DNA from: Xestospongia bergquistia
Taxonomy: Eukaryota > Porifera > Demospongiae > Haplosclerida > Petrosiidae
NCBI GenBank assembly: GCA_963965975.1
Contig: OZ014423.1
Span: 6,226,301-6,290,300 of the forward strand
Length of the DNA: 64,000 nucleotides
Direction of reading: 5' to 3'
Of the stretch, positions 12,916 to 40,774 are shown in pieces. The notes below the pieces were generated by a model. It saw only the letters and a list, made by a program, of their open reading frames with translations. It was not told the origin of the DNA and made no database searches. How positions within the stretch are numbered: position 1 is the first letter of the stretch; each line of letters begins with the position of its first letter. The translations under genes and the position numbers were made by a program.

Positions 12916-13573
12916 TGAGAGGAAAATATAATATCAGAATTTTTCCCACTTTAATGCCTCTCACTTTTGTTAAAATCCTGTTCAAGACAGGTTAAGAATA
13001 CCCATATTTCCGTGTTTGTATACACTTTCTGTGTAGTGTTAGAATCATTAGTATTAATTGTTGTACTATTTAAATAGAGAATGTCTTCTACTTACTACTA
13101 ACACAATGTTTAGTTTTCATTCAGTATCATTTCAGGATTTCTTTTCCCTTTTTTTTAAAAGACTAGTTTAATAATATATATAGTTATCATTGCCATTCAT
13201 CTGTTACTTTTCCCTTTTTCGTCATTGTACTATTCCAGAACTAAGACTGGTCACACACATCATTGTTTACTTCTCTTTATATGTTGTCATTATAACTTAA
13301 GAAAAGGCTCTTTTAATTTTGAAAGTATAATATACATGTTATTTACTGAGTTTGATTAATAGCAAGATTCTTGTATCATAGTTGTTTTAAAAAAATGAGT
13401 TTTAGTCAATCACATCAAATCTCCATGGTGAAACCACAAGTATGCATAATTTGCATAGCTGTGACCCTTCTGAAAACAGGTTTTGTCTGCAGAGGAGGAG
13501 AGTTGAAAAGACCACGTTTTGTACTACAGCAAGCAGTTCTGACTTGCAATCTCCTCCTCTTCCATGACAAAAG
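12916..13573 (+). other. Intergenic stretch between the two Sp genes
   Basis: It holds the AT-rich 3' UTR of the first Sp gene and presumably the promoter and leader of the second. The short ORFs on both strands show no protein features and are taken as chance. Confidence 0.5.
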
Positions 13574-15328
13574 ATGACTATGACTGCTGTGGCTAAAAGT
13601 ACCGATTACTACCCTCAAGGCCAGCCCTCTAGGCAACACAGTGAACAAGGATCTTCACATGCAGTCTCCATGGTAAGTTCTTTTTGCTGCCGTGTATTTG
13701 TTTTGCTATTGCAAGCCATATACGCAAATGTGTCTTTTGCAGAAAAGAACCAAGTCCCTCCTTTCTACTATAACGACCTCCCCTGATTTGTCTTTTTTTC
13801 TTTTTCAATGCAGATCCAACCATCCAGCTCTTTAGAGCTGTTGGCTGCTACTGCAACTTGCAGCAGATTCCATCAAGGGGAGTACAGCAATAATCCTATT
13901 TTAGCTCATGAGAAACTTCAAAAGCTAGGGTCCTACAGTCCCTCGCAGCAGCAGAGTTCTGTGCAACACGGAGAAACTCTCACTCCATCTTTACATTTGA
14001 CAGAAATCTCTGTACATCAACAGCAGCAACCTGGAGGATCTCAAACTATCGCAAATGGCTCTTTCCATATTCAACACGTCCCATCTTCTTCGGGAGCGGT
14101 GACTTATGTTTCCGAGGTAACGTTGAAGCCTAACATATCGACTTCAGGCTACCCGTTCCCATCTCCACCATATTCAGCTCATTTTAATACCAATTTTAAG
14201 AATGTTTTTGCTCCTGATCATGGCAGTGTTGCTGTCTCTTCCAGTTCAGTCGCTAACTATCCACCAGCTTTTTCAGTGGCCACAAATCAACCAATTTCCA
14301 TCTTAGAAACTCAAAAAAGTTACCTGGAAACATTACCTAACAGTCAACCTACCTTTTCCAGCTTTTTCCCAAAACCAGAACCCACTTCTCCTGGATCTTG
14401 TCTCCATACAGTCCCTGCCACAGCTGCTAGCTGGTGGTCCAGTGCTACTCGACCTGCTGGCAGTGCTCCTTGGTCGGCTCCACCACTCCAATCAGCACAA
14501 TCAGCTTTCACATACCCTAATGGAACAGGAAGCTTTCGTCCTCTGTCTCCACTATCACCTCTCTCTCCAATATCTACTCCAGGTACAACTCAACCTTTAC
14601 CACTCTATGCTACTTCAGCAACTCCAGATACTCAGCAATTAAGTCACATGGACGGTTTGCGATGGCCAGCATTAACATATTTTGATCCCTCTCCAGCTCA
14701 ACCCCGTCGCCTGCGTCGTGTAGCATGTACATGTCCTAACTGTGTCAATGGTGTCAATTCAAAAGCTAGCAACTCTGATGGCACTCCAAAGAAAAAGCAG
14801 CACATTTGTCATTATCCTGGCTGCGGAAAAGTGTACGGGAAAACATCGCATCTTCGGGCTCATTTACGCTGGCACACTGGAGAACGACCATTTGTTTGTA
14901 ACTGGTTATTTTGTGGCAAGCGTTTTACTCGATCAGATGAACTCCAGAGACACTTGCGTACTCATACTGGTGAGAAACGTTTTATTTGTCCAGAGTGTAC
15001 AAAACGTTTTATGCGTAGTGATCACCTCAGTAAACATATAAAAACTCACCAAAAATTAAGAGAAAGAGTCAAAGGAGAAGGTAGTAGTCCGCCCATATCA
15101 CCCTCATCCTCTGACACCCGGGATATTGATGCCCCGACACCATCCAGCCTCTGTTCTCCAATTTTAGAGGAGTCCCCTCTTAACGATACCAGTAATGATC
15201 TCTTAGTACCACCAGAACTTCAAGCAACAGCATCCATACATCATCATCATTCTCATCGCCCACCACCACCACCATTGATGCTTCCACCTCCAACAATTTC
15301 AATAATGGGTCCAGCTGCTAAAACCTAG
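13574..15328 (+). CDS. Sp5/Sp6-9-like zinc-finger transcription factor
   Basis: Exon 1 (13574-13672) starts [13 protein letters not shown] and joins in phase 0 to exon 2 (13814-15328). The 141-bp intron ends in TTCAATGCAG; an ATG spanning that acceptor (13808) is not the true start. The protein has an N-terminal Sp box ([15 protein letters not shown]), a long Ser/Pro/Thr-rich region, a Btd box (CTCPNC) and three C2H2 fingers. The finger text [38 protein letters not shown] and [18 protein letters not shown] is characteristic of Sp5-9 rather than Sp1-4. Total about 538 residues. Sp5-9 factors act in Wnt-linked patterning in other animals. A His/Pro-rich tail ends the protein. Confidence 0.9.
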
Positions 15329-15940
15329 TATTTATAGGTGTCAGAACTCTTCTCTGCCGACCAAGCTCTCTCCTGATGTAATAGTACTGACCAATCTCAT
15401 GTGAATTGGTATGTTTTATGAATTGTGGTATTCTTCTCTTAGTATTTGCTTTTCTTTTTTAGACTTATGCATTTTTGCATTGTTTCACTTATTCTATACT
15501 ATGTTCATATTTATATCATTTACTTTTTTGTAGTAATTAATTTTTCCCATCAATCCAAGATCACTGATATTTTTGCCATTACCTTTTTATAAGTAAAAAT
15601 GGCGTTTATATAATTATTGTGAAATTTTTTGGGTTTGTTATTATTTTTATGATTTCTAGTTCAATCCTTTAAGTTAATTTCTTTTCATTTTTGTATCACT
15701 TTTTTTTCTGGTCATTTTCATTAATCACCACAGGTTATCATCATTAATTTCGTGACTGATTCAGATCATTTTTTTGATGCACAGGTATTGTTGCATAATG
15801 CAAATCATTTTAAAATAAGATCTTTTAAATTAATTGACTGACATATCAATGCTTCAATCATAAAACAAAAAATTGTAGTAAAACTCAATTCTTGATTATT
15901 ATTATAATATTGGTTATTTCAAAACTAATAAAACAAAAAA
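15329..15940. other. Convergent 3' region between the Sp gene and OLA1
   Basis: About 610 bp of strongly AT-rich, T-tract-rich sequence lies between two genes transcribed towards each other. It should hold both 3' UTRs; no other structure was seen. Confidence 0.5.
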
Positions 15941-18900
15941 TTACTTCTTTTTTCCAGAAGTTAGTCCAGCCCCTGCATTAAATTTGAACAAAATCATATC
16001 TCCATCTTCCACAACATAGTTCCTGCCTTGTTGTCTATATTTACCAGCACCCTATAAGAACAAACAGGTCACATGAACTGACAGGTGTCACAATGAACCA
16101 TAACCTCTCTTCCTCTATTGACATAATAAATACCCCAAAATTTGTTATTCACATAAGCTAAGACAAAATACTTAACCATGCACACATTGAATAATTGATC
16201 TATTATTACTAGAAGCAGGCAGGCAGACAGACAGAAGCCTAACAATGACATTACTAACTTCAAATTGGATAACATAATTACTCATTAATTATGACATTTA
16301 AGTACAAAACTAGACATAACAGCAACAACACATGTTGAGGTGAGGGGAGGATCAGTGAAACAGCTGATACAATGAATGGGCCAGCCACTATTGAATAGGC
16401 ACATTCAAACTGTTGATATGCTAAACACACATAAGGTAGAGGATGTCCTGATCAGCTGAGAGAGGGAGGGATTTGATTAGAAGAAAGAAGATAAATTGAA
16501 ATAAGATAGTGTGGACAGTGTCTATAACTGTTGACATACTTGAACTTGTCACCTAAAATTCTCACCTCTATAGTATATAACTACTTTTAAGGGCTAGGCC
16601 AGAGTATGTTGTTATACATTTCACAATAAAATCAAAAAAAAAAACTAAAGAGAGTACATGTTAACTTGACATAACAACCGTACTAAAGTGGAATGTCATA
16701 TGATTTTCATATGAACATGTGTCCAGGCACTTAGCAGGTTGCACTGTTACTAGCAGACAGCATATTACTAATCAGGAAACCACTCAAAGGACTAGTTAGT
16801 ACACAGACCTCCTTGCTCTTCTGCTGTTTTTGTACAGCTCAAATTTCAAAACCATTGTCTTTACTACTCAGGTGTTCTCAAAAAATGATAGTGCTTAGTA
16901 TGGGAAAGTCACATGAAACTTATTTATTATTAAAACTAAAGAACATATTAAGAAAGACTAGAACAATAATAATAGCAAAAAAAATATTCAATTATTGGAA
17001 ATTCAAAACTTTGAGAGGTAGGCTAAGCCCCTCGATCTAATCAGTCCAGTAGAACAATGCTTCTCCTGATAAGACATTACCTTGGACAGGGTAGTACATT
17101 CATAGGGGGATAGTATTTCATCCTGTACTTTACTAACATAGCAGAGTACAAGTATGAGATAAGACTTAAATGTGGCAGTTACTTCAACTAGTGGTTTCTA
17201 GGGGGATATGACCACTTTTGCCATAGTCCTAGATATCTGTACTATTACTTCTTAACCCTATCATATACCAACTCAATAAAGACAGAGTGACTATGGTAGT
17301 GAAGGTTACCACATCTCAAAGAACTAGTCTCTATAAAGAGCAGTAAATCAATATGTAGCTAACCACATCAGAGGATTTGGATCAAAGTGTAAATGAACAC
17401 CCTCTATAGATAACAACATGTTGCCATTTAGCAAATAAGTGCTAACCAGCTGTAATCATCTATTAATTTCTATCAAATACTCTGTTAACAGATCCAGTTA
17501 AAGGGAGAAAAAGGTCAGTCTCCATTCCCAGCTTTCATAGGCTTCACTTACCACAAATTGATTATTCAACATGTGGCTCAAATAAGTCACATGAACTAAT
17601 AATTGTTATGAAACCCAGTCAGGTCTTTGGATTCTCCCTTATAAAGTACTACTACTACTACAATACTCACTTTGACTGCACTTTCAGAGCCCAATTCCTT
17701 GTAATCATCATATTTCATAACCTACATATTGTACAAACAATATTGTGGTTTCAAATTCCTAGAAGTATCAATTTACTTCAGCCATAATGAACCCCTTTTC
17801 AAAATCTGTATGAATTTTACCAGCAGCTTGAGGAGCCTTAGTACCTTTCTGTAAGAATAACACACAAGTCACATGATTGTAAACTATTGTGTATGTGTGT
17901 GAGTAAGTGTGTAGTTTTTAATACTACAGTAGTCAAAAGTCTCTCCTTCCTCACAAGAAGACAATGCTTTTACCAGTAATCTGTTTACTCTGTTGACTCA
18001 TTATGTGGAGCTGTAGATGTTATCTACTTGTTTGAAGAGAGAGCAAGTAACTAAGGCTGAGAGTCTCTCACTTCTCCACTTAATTTAGTCTTATATTAAT
18101 TGCTAACCACTTTATTTAAGTGGAATTATTATGCTCAGCTACTTAAGTTATCTTTTGAGATTCATACCTGTATAGTCCATGCTCTCACTTCATCAGGCCC
18201 AGTTGTAAAGAAATATTGCAAATTTAGGGCCTTGTAACCATTAACAATGATTTTAGGGAGAGAACTGTGTGGGTATATAAATATAAAAAGAAATATCATC
18301 TTCCTGATTTGAGGTCAAATGTCATAAAACATGAAACATCATGTAATATTGAAACCAGTGGTACTTGTTACCAAATATAATATAATTACCCACCCACAAC
18401 ACCCCCTCGAGTAATTAAAATACCAGATGGTCACCTTGTTGCCTTGGTTTCAGTGCAGTATTGAGCAGCTTCATCTTCAGGCATATCCACCAACTACATT
18501 ACACCCACATACCTAATGACATCAATCACTATAATGAGATCCTTACTTTCTGTTCAAAAACACCACTAAAAGGTATTACTGTGGCATGAGGGTCATGTTC
18601 ATCAACCCAAGATTTTATGTCCTTCAGCCTGTGGGAAAAGATATATGTCTCCTATTGATAATTATAATGAGGTACTATTTTTCACTCTATTCAGTATATA
18701 CAACTATTCAGAAGGTTATCTTGTAAGAAGTATTGTAATTTGGTCTGTTCACTTAGTCCATTAGAACGTCGTCATGTAATTTGGGGTCATTCTGAATACT
18801 AATTAAGGGGCTGACCACTTGTTTTTCTTTCTGATATAATCTCTCTCAGATAAATTGATTAGATAAATAACAGGCTTTGCTGTTAAAAACAAGTGCTTGT

Positions 18901-19917
18901 TTAAAAAATCTATCTAAAAGAAAGTAGTCAATGTATTCTGTAGAATTAGGACTTACCTCTACTCCATTCCAGACACCAAATCGAACACCTTTCTTATCTT
19001 CTTTTAGTAAGCTTTGTACTTTACATAACAAGTCCTATATTAAGATCATAATCATTAAAATATAATGATTTTTTAACATACATATTCTGGTCTTTTACTC
19101 TTATCTCCTCCACGTATTGATGTTTTTTCAAGTTGTTGCTATAAATAAAGTATAACAAGGGCTGAAACTCATTCCAACCCAGGCTGAGACCAATTCTACT
19201 TACTACTTGTTTTTCTACATATTGTATATCTTTAAGTCTCAGTTCATCATTAATGGTTTCCAAATCTCGACATGGATTGATGTCACCATCGACATGAGTA
19301 ACATCCTCATCATCAAATGTTCCTTCATTAAAAAGACATAATTATTTCATAATTAATAGGGGCCGAGCTTATTACTTATGCAATGAAATATAGCATCACA
19401 AGCACTTATGTGAGAAAGAAAAGCATTGCCAAGTCCCTGGGAAAAGCTATATTTAATTATTTATGATGTAATTACAAGTACCTGGCCTTCATGAGCTCCT
19501 CGTACTAATCCAGCAATATCCACTACATGTAAAAAGGCAGGCACTTGACTTACAGGCTTAAAACTTTGACATAGAAAATCAAATCGTTCATCAGGGACTG
19601 CTACACGACGTAAAGGAATAGCACATAGTTAATAAGAACAATAGAATATTATTAAAGTATGTACGTCACTTATTTTCATTAGGATTGATGGTACAAAATG
19701 GAAAGTTCTCTGCTGGTGCAAGACTCTTTGTAAGAACATTAAAGAAAGTGGATTTTCTACATTGAAACAATTCATCATTAATCATCTCTCTCTATGTACC
19801 ACAAAATACATACCCAACATTAGGCAGACCAACTATCCCCACTCTCAGTGATGTACCCACTCTCCCTAATAATGGTGTTGGTCCTTCTGCTACTTCCTTG
19901 GCCTTAGCTTTGCTCAT
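15941..19917 (-). CDS. OLA1: Obg-like ATPase 1
   Basis: The ATG at 19917-19915 begins [19 protein letters not shown]; the stop codon is at 15943-15941. The first exon carries the G1 region GIVGLPNVG, continued in the next exon by [11 protein letters not shown]. Downstream exons give [11 protein letters not shown], the helical [20 protein letters not shown] region, [17 protein letters not shown] and the TGS-domain end [16 protein letters not shown]. The final residues are Lys-rich (SGKKK). OLA1/YchF proteins are cytosolic P-loop ATPases of the TRAFAC class, conserved from bacteria to animals and linked to translation and stress control. Length is close to the usual 395 residues. One intron (16052-17670) is about 1.6 kb, far longer than its neighbours. 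The gene is head to head with the dynein gene, about 200 bp between starts. Confidence 0.92.
16052..17670 (-). other. Large OLA1 intron
   Basis: The protein is continuous across this gap (SESAVK then [10 protein letters not shown]), so no exon is missing. The sequence is AT-rich, with a poly(A) run near 16635. A 75-codon plus-strand ORF at 16813 has no recognisable features. I found no nested gene, tRNA or transposon ends. Confidence 0.6.
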
Positions 19918-20120
19918 TACTGACTGGAAATAGGATCTCCTAATGAATCTCTTGCACAAACATAACATCAATACACGAGGGATGGCTAGTTGAGTTATTA
20001 ACAATAGTTAATTAACAGATTATACCAGCTCCACCCGTTGTCATAGTTACAATACAGTCCAAAGATAGAATATCTTTATATTTTTTGCTTTCACCTCTTG
20101 GCTTCTAGCTGATATCAGTA
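19918..20120. promoter_or_regulatory. Putative bidirectional promoter of OLA1 and the dynein gene
   Basis: Start codons of two divergent, well-supported genes are about 200 bp apart, so both promoters must be within or very near this stretch. No specific factor site can be named with confidence. Confidence 0.4.
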
Positions 20121-35874
<15,754 letters not shown>

Positions 35875-36080
35875 TAAGCTTCTCTTTATTTGAGAACACA
35901 GCAGTTTTATATTGTCATGTTCCATTATTAAATTAGTTAAAATAGATTTCCTAAATTGTAATACATGTATTCTTGTTACAGGATGCTATAGTATTATTTT
36001 AATATCACACACAAAAATAATAAAATATATAATATTATATATTATATATACATATATTGAGTGATGTATTGATTAAATGG
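35875..36080. other. Convergent 3' ends of the dynein and PDE1 genes
   Basis: About 200 bp of AT-rich DNA with AATAAA-like strings on the plus strand near 36017 separates two stop codons facing each other. Both 3' UTRs must be short. Confidence 0.45.
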
Positions 36081-37310
36081 TCATCTTGAGTCGCTCTCAG
36101 CTACCTCCTCATGAATAACAGTTTCTTCCTCCTGAGTGTTAACTTGATGTGTACATTGAATATGTTGTTGTGTTTTTTCATGTTCACAAGTTTTTACTAT
36201 TGTACTAATTGTTATAACTTCTTTAGTTTCACTTGTTTTACGAGTCTTAATGACACTAGCACATCTCTGATCATCTTTCTCACCTACTGGCGAACATAGA
36301 TATAATATATATCATTGTTTAGTTTTTTACTTTTAGACTGTTTGTCCCACCGTTTCCAATTCTCGATAAGATGCAAGTTCCACACTCGAATATTTCTCTT
36401 TTCCCTTTCAGGTGCTATGTTTTCTATTATAAGTTCAAGTATCTCACTTAGCACATCAAATGAGGGCTGTAAAATAAAGTCAATGAAACCTGACCAAATA
36501 AAAAGAACGTTAGTAAATCTTCAAATAACAATCAGGAAATACCTGTCTGAGATTCTGGAATGGCTGTTGTATTACGATCGCATAGTGGAGAACAAGGAAT
36601 ATTTAATTTCTTTTCTCTATCTCCCTTTAAACATACCAACAGATCAAAGTATTCTGTATAATCTTAAGTCACTTACTTGCATAAAAAACTCTTCCATTAG
36701 TCTCTCAGTCCACCTGTGATGTAAATTATAATCTTTAGAAGGATGAGATATATCTGCAATATGGATCATCTGACAAAGCAATGCAGGTCGCTCCTGTTTT
36801 TGAAATTGGTTCCATCTGCAAGGAAATGTCATAGGTATATCAATTAATATGCATCTTATGACTAACGAATCAGTCGAAGATAGAATTTTCTTTAAATGAT
36901 TTTGTTGTCCAAAATGTTTAGACATATCTGTGGCCAGTACCATTTCAACTACCATACCTCGTAGTTTATGAAATTCATCAGGTTTTATGTTTTTAAAGAT
37001 ATTTAGTGCTTCCTGCAAAAATAATTAACATATTGTCTATAATTATTAACAATAATACATACTTCTTGAAGGAGAGAGAATGCTCTAAACAAGTGATAAT
37101 TTTCAAGAACGGATCGGTCATTATAACATAGTGTTAATTCTGAACTAAAAGATGATGTAAGATATAAAGTATACAATAGCATATAACTTACTAAGAATGT
37201 ATATGAAATGAGTTTGTAGTCCCAGTATGTTCTAAGTCATGTATGGTTGCTGCAAACAACAATGATAATATCTCCAACTTTGAGAGCCACGTCTATAGAA
37301 GTATAATGAG

Positions 37311-37369
<59 letters not shown>

Positions 37370-38783
37370 GGTGGATATGATATTACTTACATCTAGTCCA
37401 GGTGATTTTATAAAGTAATGAACTGTTTGAAGTACATCAGCAGCATGAGTAGAATTATGGTAAGGATTGTTATGAAGTTTGTAACCTTCTTCTACTCTGC
37501 TTAGAAATGCCTCAAATGTGGTGCTTGGAATCTGTTAACAGACATGATATAGATTAGTACAATTTTGTTGGTGAGAGACAAACCTTAAATTCATTCAAAA
37601 GATCATAACACTTAAATAATTCATAGGCTGCATATTTTAAAGGATGTATCACAGTTAACTTCTCCAGTTCAAATATATCAAAGTCCCAGCTGTCTAACCC
37701 ACTCTAAAAATAAAAATAGTCATTTTGACATCATGTGTTTACATAACTGAGTAAACAGTAATACTATATATTCTCTATCATTCATGACCTCATTAACATT
37801 ATGAACCAAGTTGGTTTATACAATTTAATATAATTTACATTGCACTACTCATAATAAGAATTTTAGTCTCCAATGAACATACCTGCAATAATTCATAAAC
37901 TCCTGGAGGATAGACTAAATGATGTTGTTGTTCCCATATCTTCCTATATAAACACATAACAAATTACATAGCAACAATTTATAAACACATCTATTCATCT
38001 CTATATCCTTCCTTCCATTTATCCATTCATCAATTAATGTACTTACTCAAAATATTGCCCAACTATTATAGTATCAACAACAGCTCTAAATCTTCGTCTT
38101 GCATGACTTGGCGTCTCATAAAGCTTTGAGTCAATATGAGAGAAGGTTGAAGTCAACCATTGTCGCACTTCGTCATCCTTGACCAGTGTATGTAAATGAG
38201 TGTCATTATATGACAAAGTACTAGAGCATGATATTGTGTTATTGGTAGATGAAAAATTATTTACTTACTCTCCATTCAATGAACAAGGGGGAGTAACTTT
38301 TGCTATGGATGTCAGCAAATTAGCTGCATTGCTAAGTGTATAGATCATGTTCTCTTTGTTGACAGTTTCTCCTTTTTCTATTTGAGTCAACAGGTCATGT
38401 AATCTGTAATAGTAATGGTTACACGATTACAATACATCATAATATTTGTCATTTAACAGGTGTAGGCAGGTGATAATTGGCATTGTTGTAATAGTTTTAA
38501 AACCTACAACTGTAAACTTACTGTCTAGCAGTTTTTGCAGCAATATTTACTTCAGTAGGAGTTGTGTTAGTACTGCTGTGAGCTTGAACATCTCTAATGG
38601 CATCTGATTTAGTTCTTATTTCCTCCTCTGTGAGCTTGTCTTGTAATTGTAAAGCTGATATAGTTTGCAGTTATTAGTAGTATTATTAGTAGTACTTTTG
38701 TACTTACGTCCAACGTTTTCAGCAGATTCTATACTACCTACAGTAACTCTATTGTGTCTTCTTGAACCGAGAGCAGCACCCAT
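36081..38783 (-). CDS. PDE1: PDE1-like cyclic nucleotide phosphodiesterase
   Basis: ATG at 38783 gives MGAALGSRRHNRVTVG; an in-frame ATG at 38801 would add six residues. The stop TGA is 36083-36081. The N-terminal part (RLHDLLTQIEKGETV, then AANLLTSI) resembles the region before the catalytic domain of PDE1. The catalytic domain shows YHNSTHAADV, IHDLEHTGTTNSFHI, YNDRSVLENYH, LRGMVVEMVLATDMSKHF and HIADISHPSKDY, which includes the metal-binding His and Asp residues of the HD fold, then GFIDFILQPSFDVL. These are closer to Ca/calmodulin-dependent PDE1 than to other PDE classes. Calmodulin-binding sites cannot be confirmed by eye. It should hydrolyse cAMP and/or cGMP. The tail is acidic and Glu-rich (QEEETVIHEEVAESDSR). 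Confidence 0.88.
37315..37367 (-). repeat. (TG)n microsatellite in a PDE1 intron
   Basis: Twenty-six TG units on the plus strand lie in the intron between the exons coding TWLSKLEILSLLF and HAADVLQTVHYF, read on the minus strand. Confidence 0.9.
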
Positions 38784-39542
38784 GATGACTAGCGTCAGCA
38801 ATTATAATATAACCAATGGAATATAATTATATAGCCTTTATGAACTATTAATAATACTTTTATTAAGTGGGAGGGTGTTAACTGTCGTTGTTAACATTAA
38901 TAAATTAATATATAATAGTTTATTATTAAGTTTTTGAAGGCAGGAAGTTACTAGTTAGCAACCACGCTGCTTTGGTATGTTGTCATGAACTTACGTGTAG
39001 CATTCTTTATTTCCCTCCTGGATTTTTATCACTCTTAATATCATAGATCATCATAAAATATTTTATGATTGAATTAATAATGGAATCTACAAAAATGTAG
39101 TTTCCATTATTAATATAACTACAAGTGTTCTATGCAATGATATTACAGTAGAAGGAAATATCATAATACTCTAAATAGAATTGTTTGCGTATCTTACAAC
39201 TTGTTTTGTTATATGTTTGATGGGAGGGAGTCTCCCCTGCATATATATGACCAAACCCTCTCCTCAGAGACATGATCTGGTCATACTATCCTAGAGTTAT
39301 ATACACACAAGAAAGATGATCAAGGTTTAGGTTACAAAGCATCATAGATTATCACAACACTAATGTGACACAATTATGCTAAATGAACATAGATGACGTG
39401 TATATAACAAACACTAACAAATAATATAATTAAATATTAAAGATAATAATATTTCCGTGTAGTACAACTATTTCATGGATGTCCTCTCAACAGGAAATGA
39501 ATGAAACAACATGTCATATAATATGATGTCATAATGATGTCA
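38784..39542. other. Intergenic region between PDE1 and UBE2F
   Basis: About 760 bp, very AT-rich, between the start of one minus-strand gene and the end of the next. It should contain the PDE1 promoter. A self-complementary stretch near 39040-39130 (AAAATATTTTATGAT, then CATTATTAATAATGG-like copies) is the only structure noticed. Confidence 0.45.
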
Positions 39543-40558
39543 TTAGTTGGCATAAAGACGAATAAATTGTTGTACTTTTCTTGCGAAAGAAACCTGTAAA
39601 TTTAGACAATACCATTACTAATTATAAATAAAATCTTTATCTTCTTACCTTGTCTCTCTGAAAATGCTCAGCTGCTTCTAAATTTAGTGGATCATCGAAA
39701 TTTAATAGGTCCTTTTAAAGAAATAATTTTCTCAATCAATATTATAAACTTACTGTAAAGAGTGAATTAAGGCCTAACACTACATCCTATGAGATGAGAA
39801 GACAAGTAACAAAACTAATGTCATTATATTACTTTTAATCTTCTTGCTGGAGACCATCCTGTTCCATCCAGAGATGTCTCTCTTAATATACTAAATGACA
39901 AATGACACACACATGGTGGTCATATGATTATCATGTGATACCTTAAACAAACTTCACCAGTTTCGTTAATATTGGGATGCCATAATCTTGTTAAACAAAG
40001 AACGCATGGTGGCTACAAAATAATTGTCCATTCTTATAACCATATGTCCATTATATTAGATTTTTATTGATCAATTCTTGTGAACATATGTCCATTATAA
40101 CATATACATCAATTTTTATAGTACATCTGTCCATTTTTGTCAGTATATATATACACAATGTTATGCTAACTTTATTATTGTATTCAGGAGGAATAGTAAT
40201 CTTAAAAGAAAATCGTCCATTTTTCCAGTATCCTTCGTCCGGTTTGATAACTACTTTAAAAATACGAAGATCATTTGGGTCCTCAAATTCAACAGAACAT
40301 GTTTCTATAAAGAAATCGATCAGTCTTACAAGAATAAATAATTGAGTCACTCACTAGGAAGGATCTCTCCTAATTCTCCGGCCTCTTTTTGACAAAAAGT
40401 CATAATAAACAAAGAAATTATGAAGTATTTTTACCTGATGTTAATAATTGTGATCTAAATGACTGTCTTCTCTTTAACTCTTTCCCTCCACTGGCTCTGT
40501 CCTCTCTCTCCTGTTTCATTGCAGCTTGTTCTGCTAGTTTTTTACGTATAGTAATCAT
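39543..40558 (-). CDS. UBE2F: UBE2F-like NEDD8-conjugating E2 enzyme
   Basis: ATG at 40558 starts [20 protein letters not shown]; the stop is TAA 39545-39543, after FIRLYAN. The UBC fold reads [20 protein letters not shown], then [17 protein letters not shown] with the catalytic Cys, [15 protein letters not shown] and [22 protein letters not shown]. The [19 protein letters not shown] region matches UBE2F rather than UBE2M or ordinary ubiquitin E2s. UBE2F passes NEDD8 from the UBA3/NAE1 E1 to CUL5 through RBX2; the N-terminal Met-hydrophobic start fits the DCN1/E1 docking peptide of NEDD8 E2s. The gene has several tiny introns and is head to head with receptor gene R1. Confidence 0.9.
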
Positions 40559-40774
40559 CTTTCCTTTCTCTTTCGTATCTTTTTGTCACAAGCTAGTCAT
40601 AATTCTTCATTTTCTCTTAGTTGAAAATATCCTTCAATTTTACTTTGAAAGTAGACGCACTGTGAATAATAAGAAGGATTACGGTCTAGTGCATTTCTAG
40701 GTAAAATGAACTTATCCGGTATCTTTTGGTGCATTTAAAGCTCAGCTCAATAAAAATACAACAATTTTTTCAAG
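40559..40774. promoter_or_regulatory. Putative bidirectional promoter between UBE2F and R1
   Basis: The two ATGs are 216 bp apart on opposite strands, so the control region of a housekeeping gene and of the first receptor gene must overlap. No individual element can be assigned. Confidence 0.35.

Noticed and set aside
16813-17040. A 75-codon ORF in the large OLA1 intron
   Set aside because: Lys- and Ile-rich as expected of AT-rich DNA, no domain, no start context or splice partner.
39040-39135. Possible small inverted-repeat transposon between PDE1 and UBE2F
   Set aside because: Self-complementary AT-rich strings occur, but no clear target-site duplication or second copy in the window was found.
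40067-40345. Plus-strand ORF opposite UBE2F exons
   Set aside because: It is antisense to the conserved E2 coding sequence on the minus strand.
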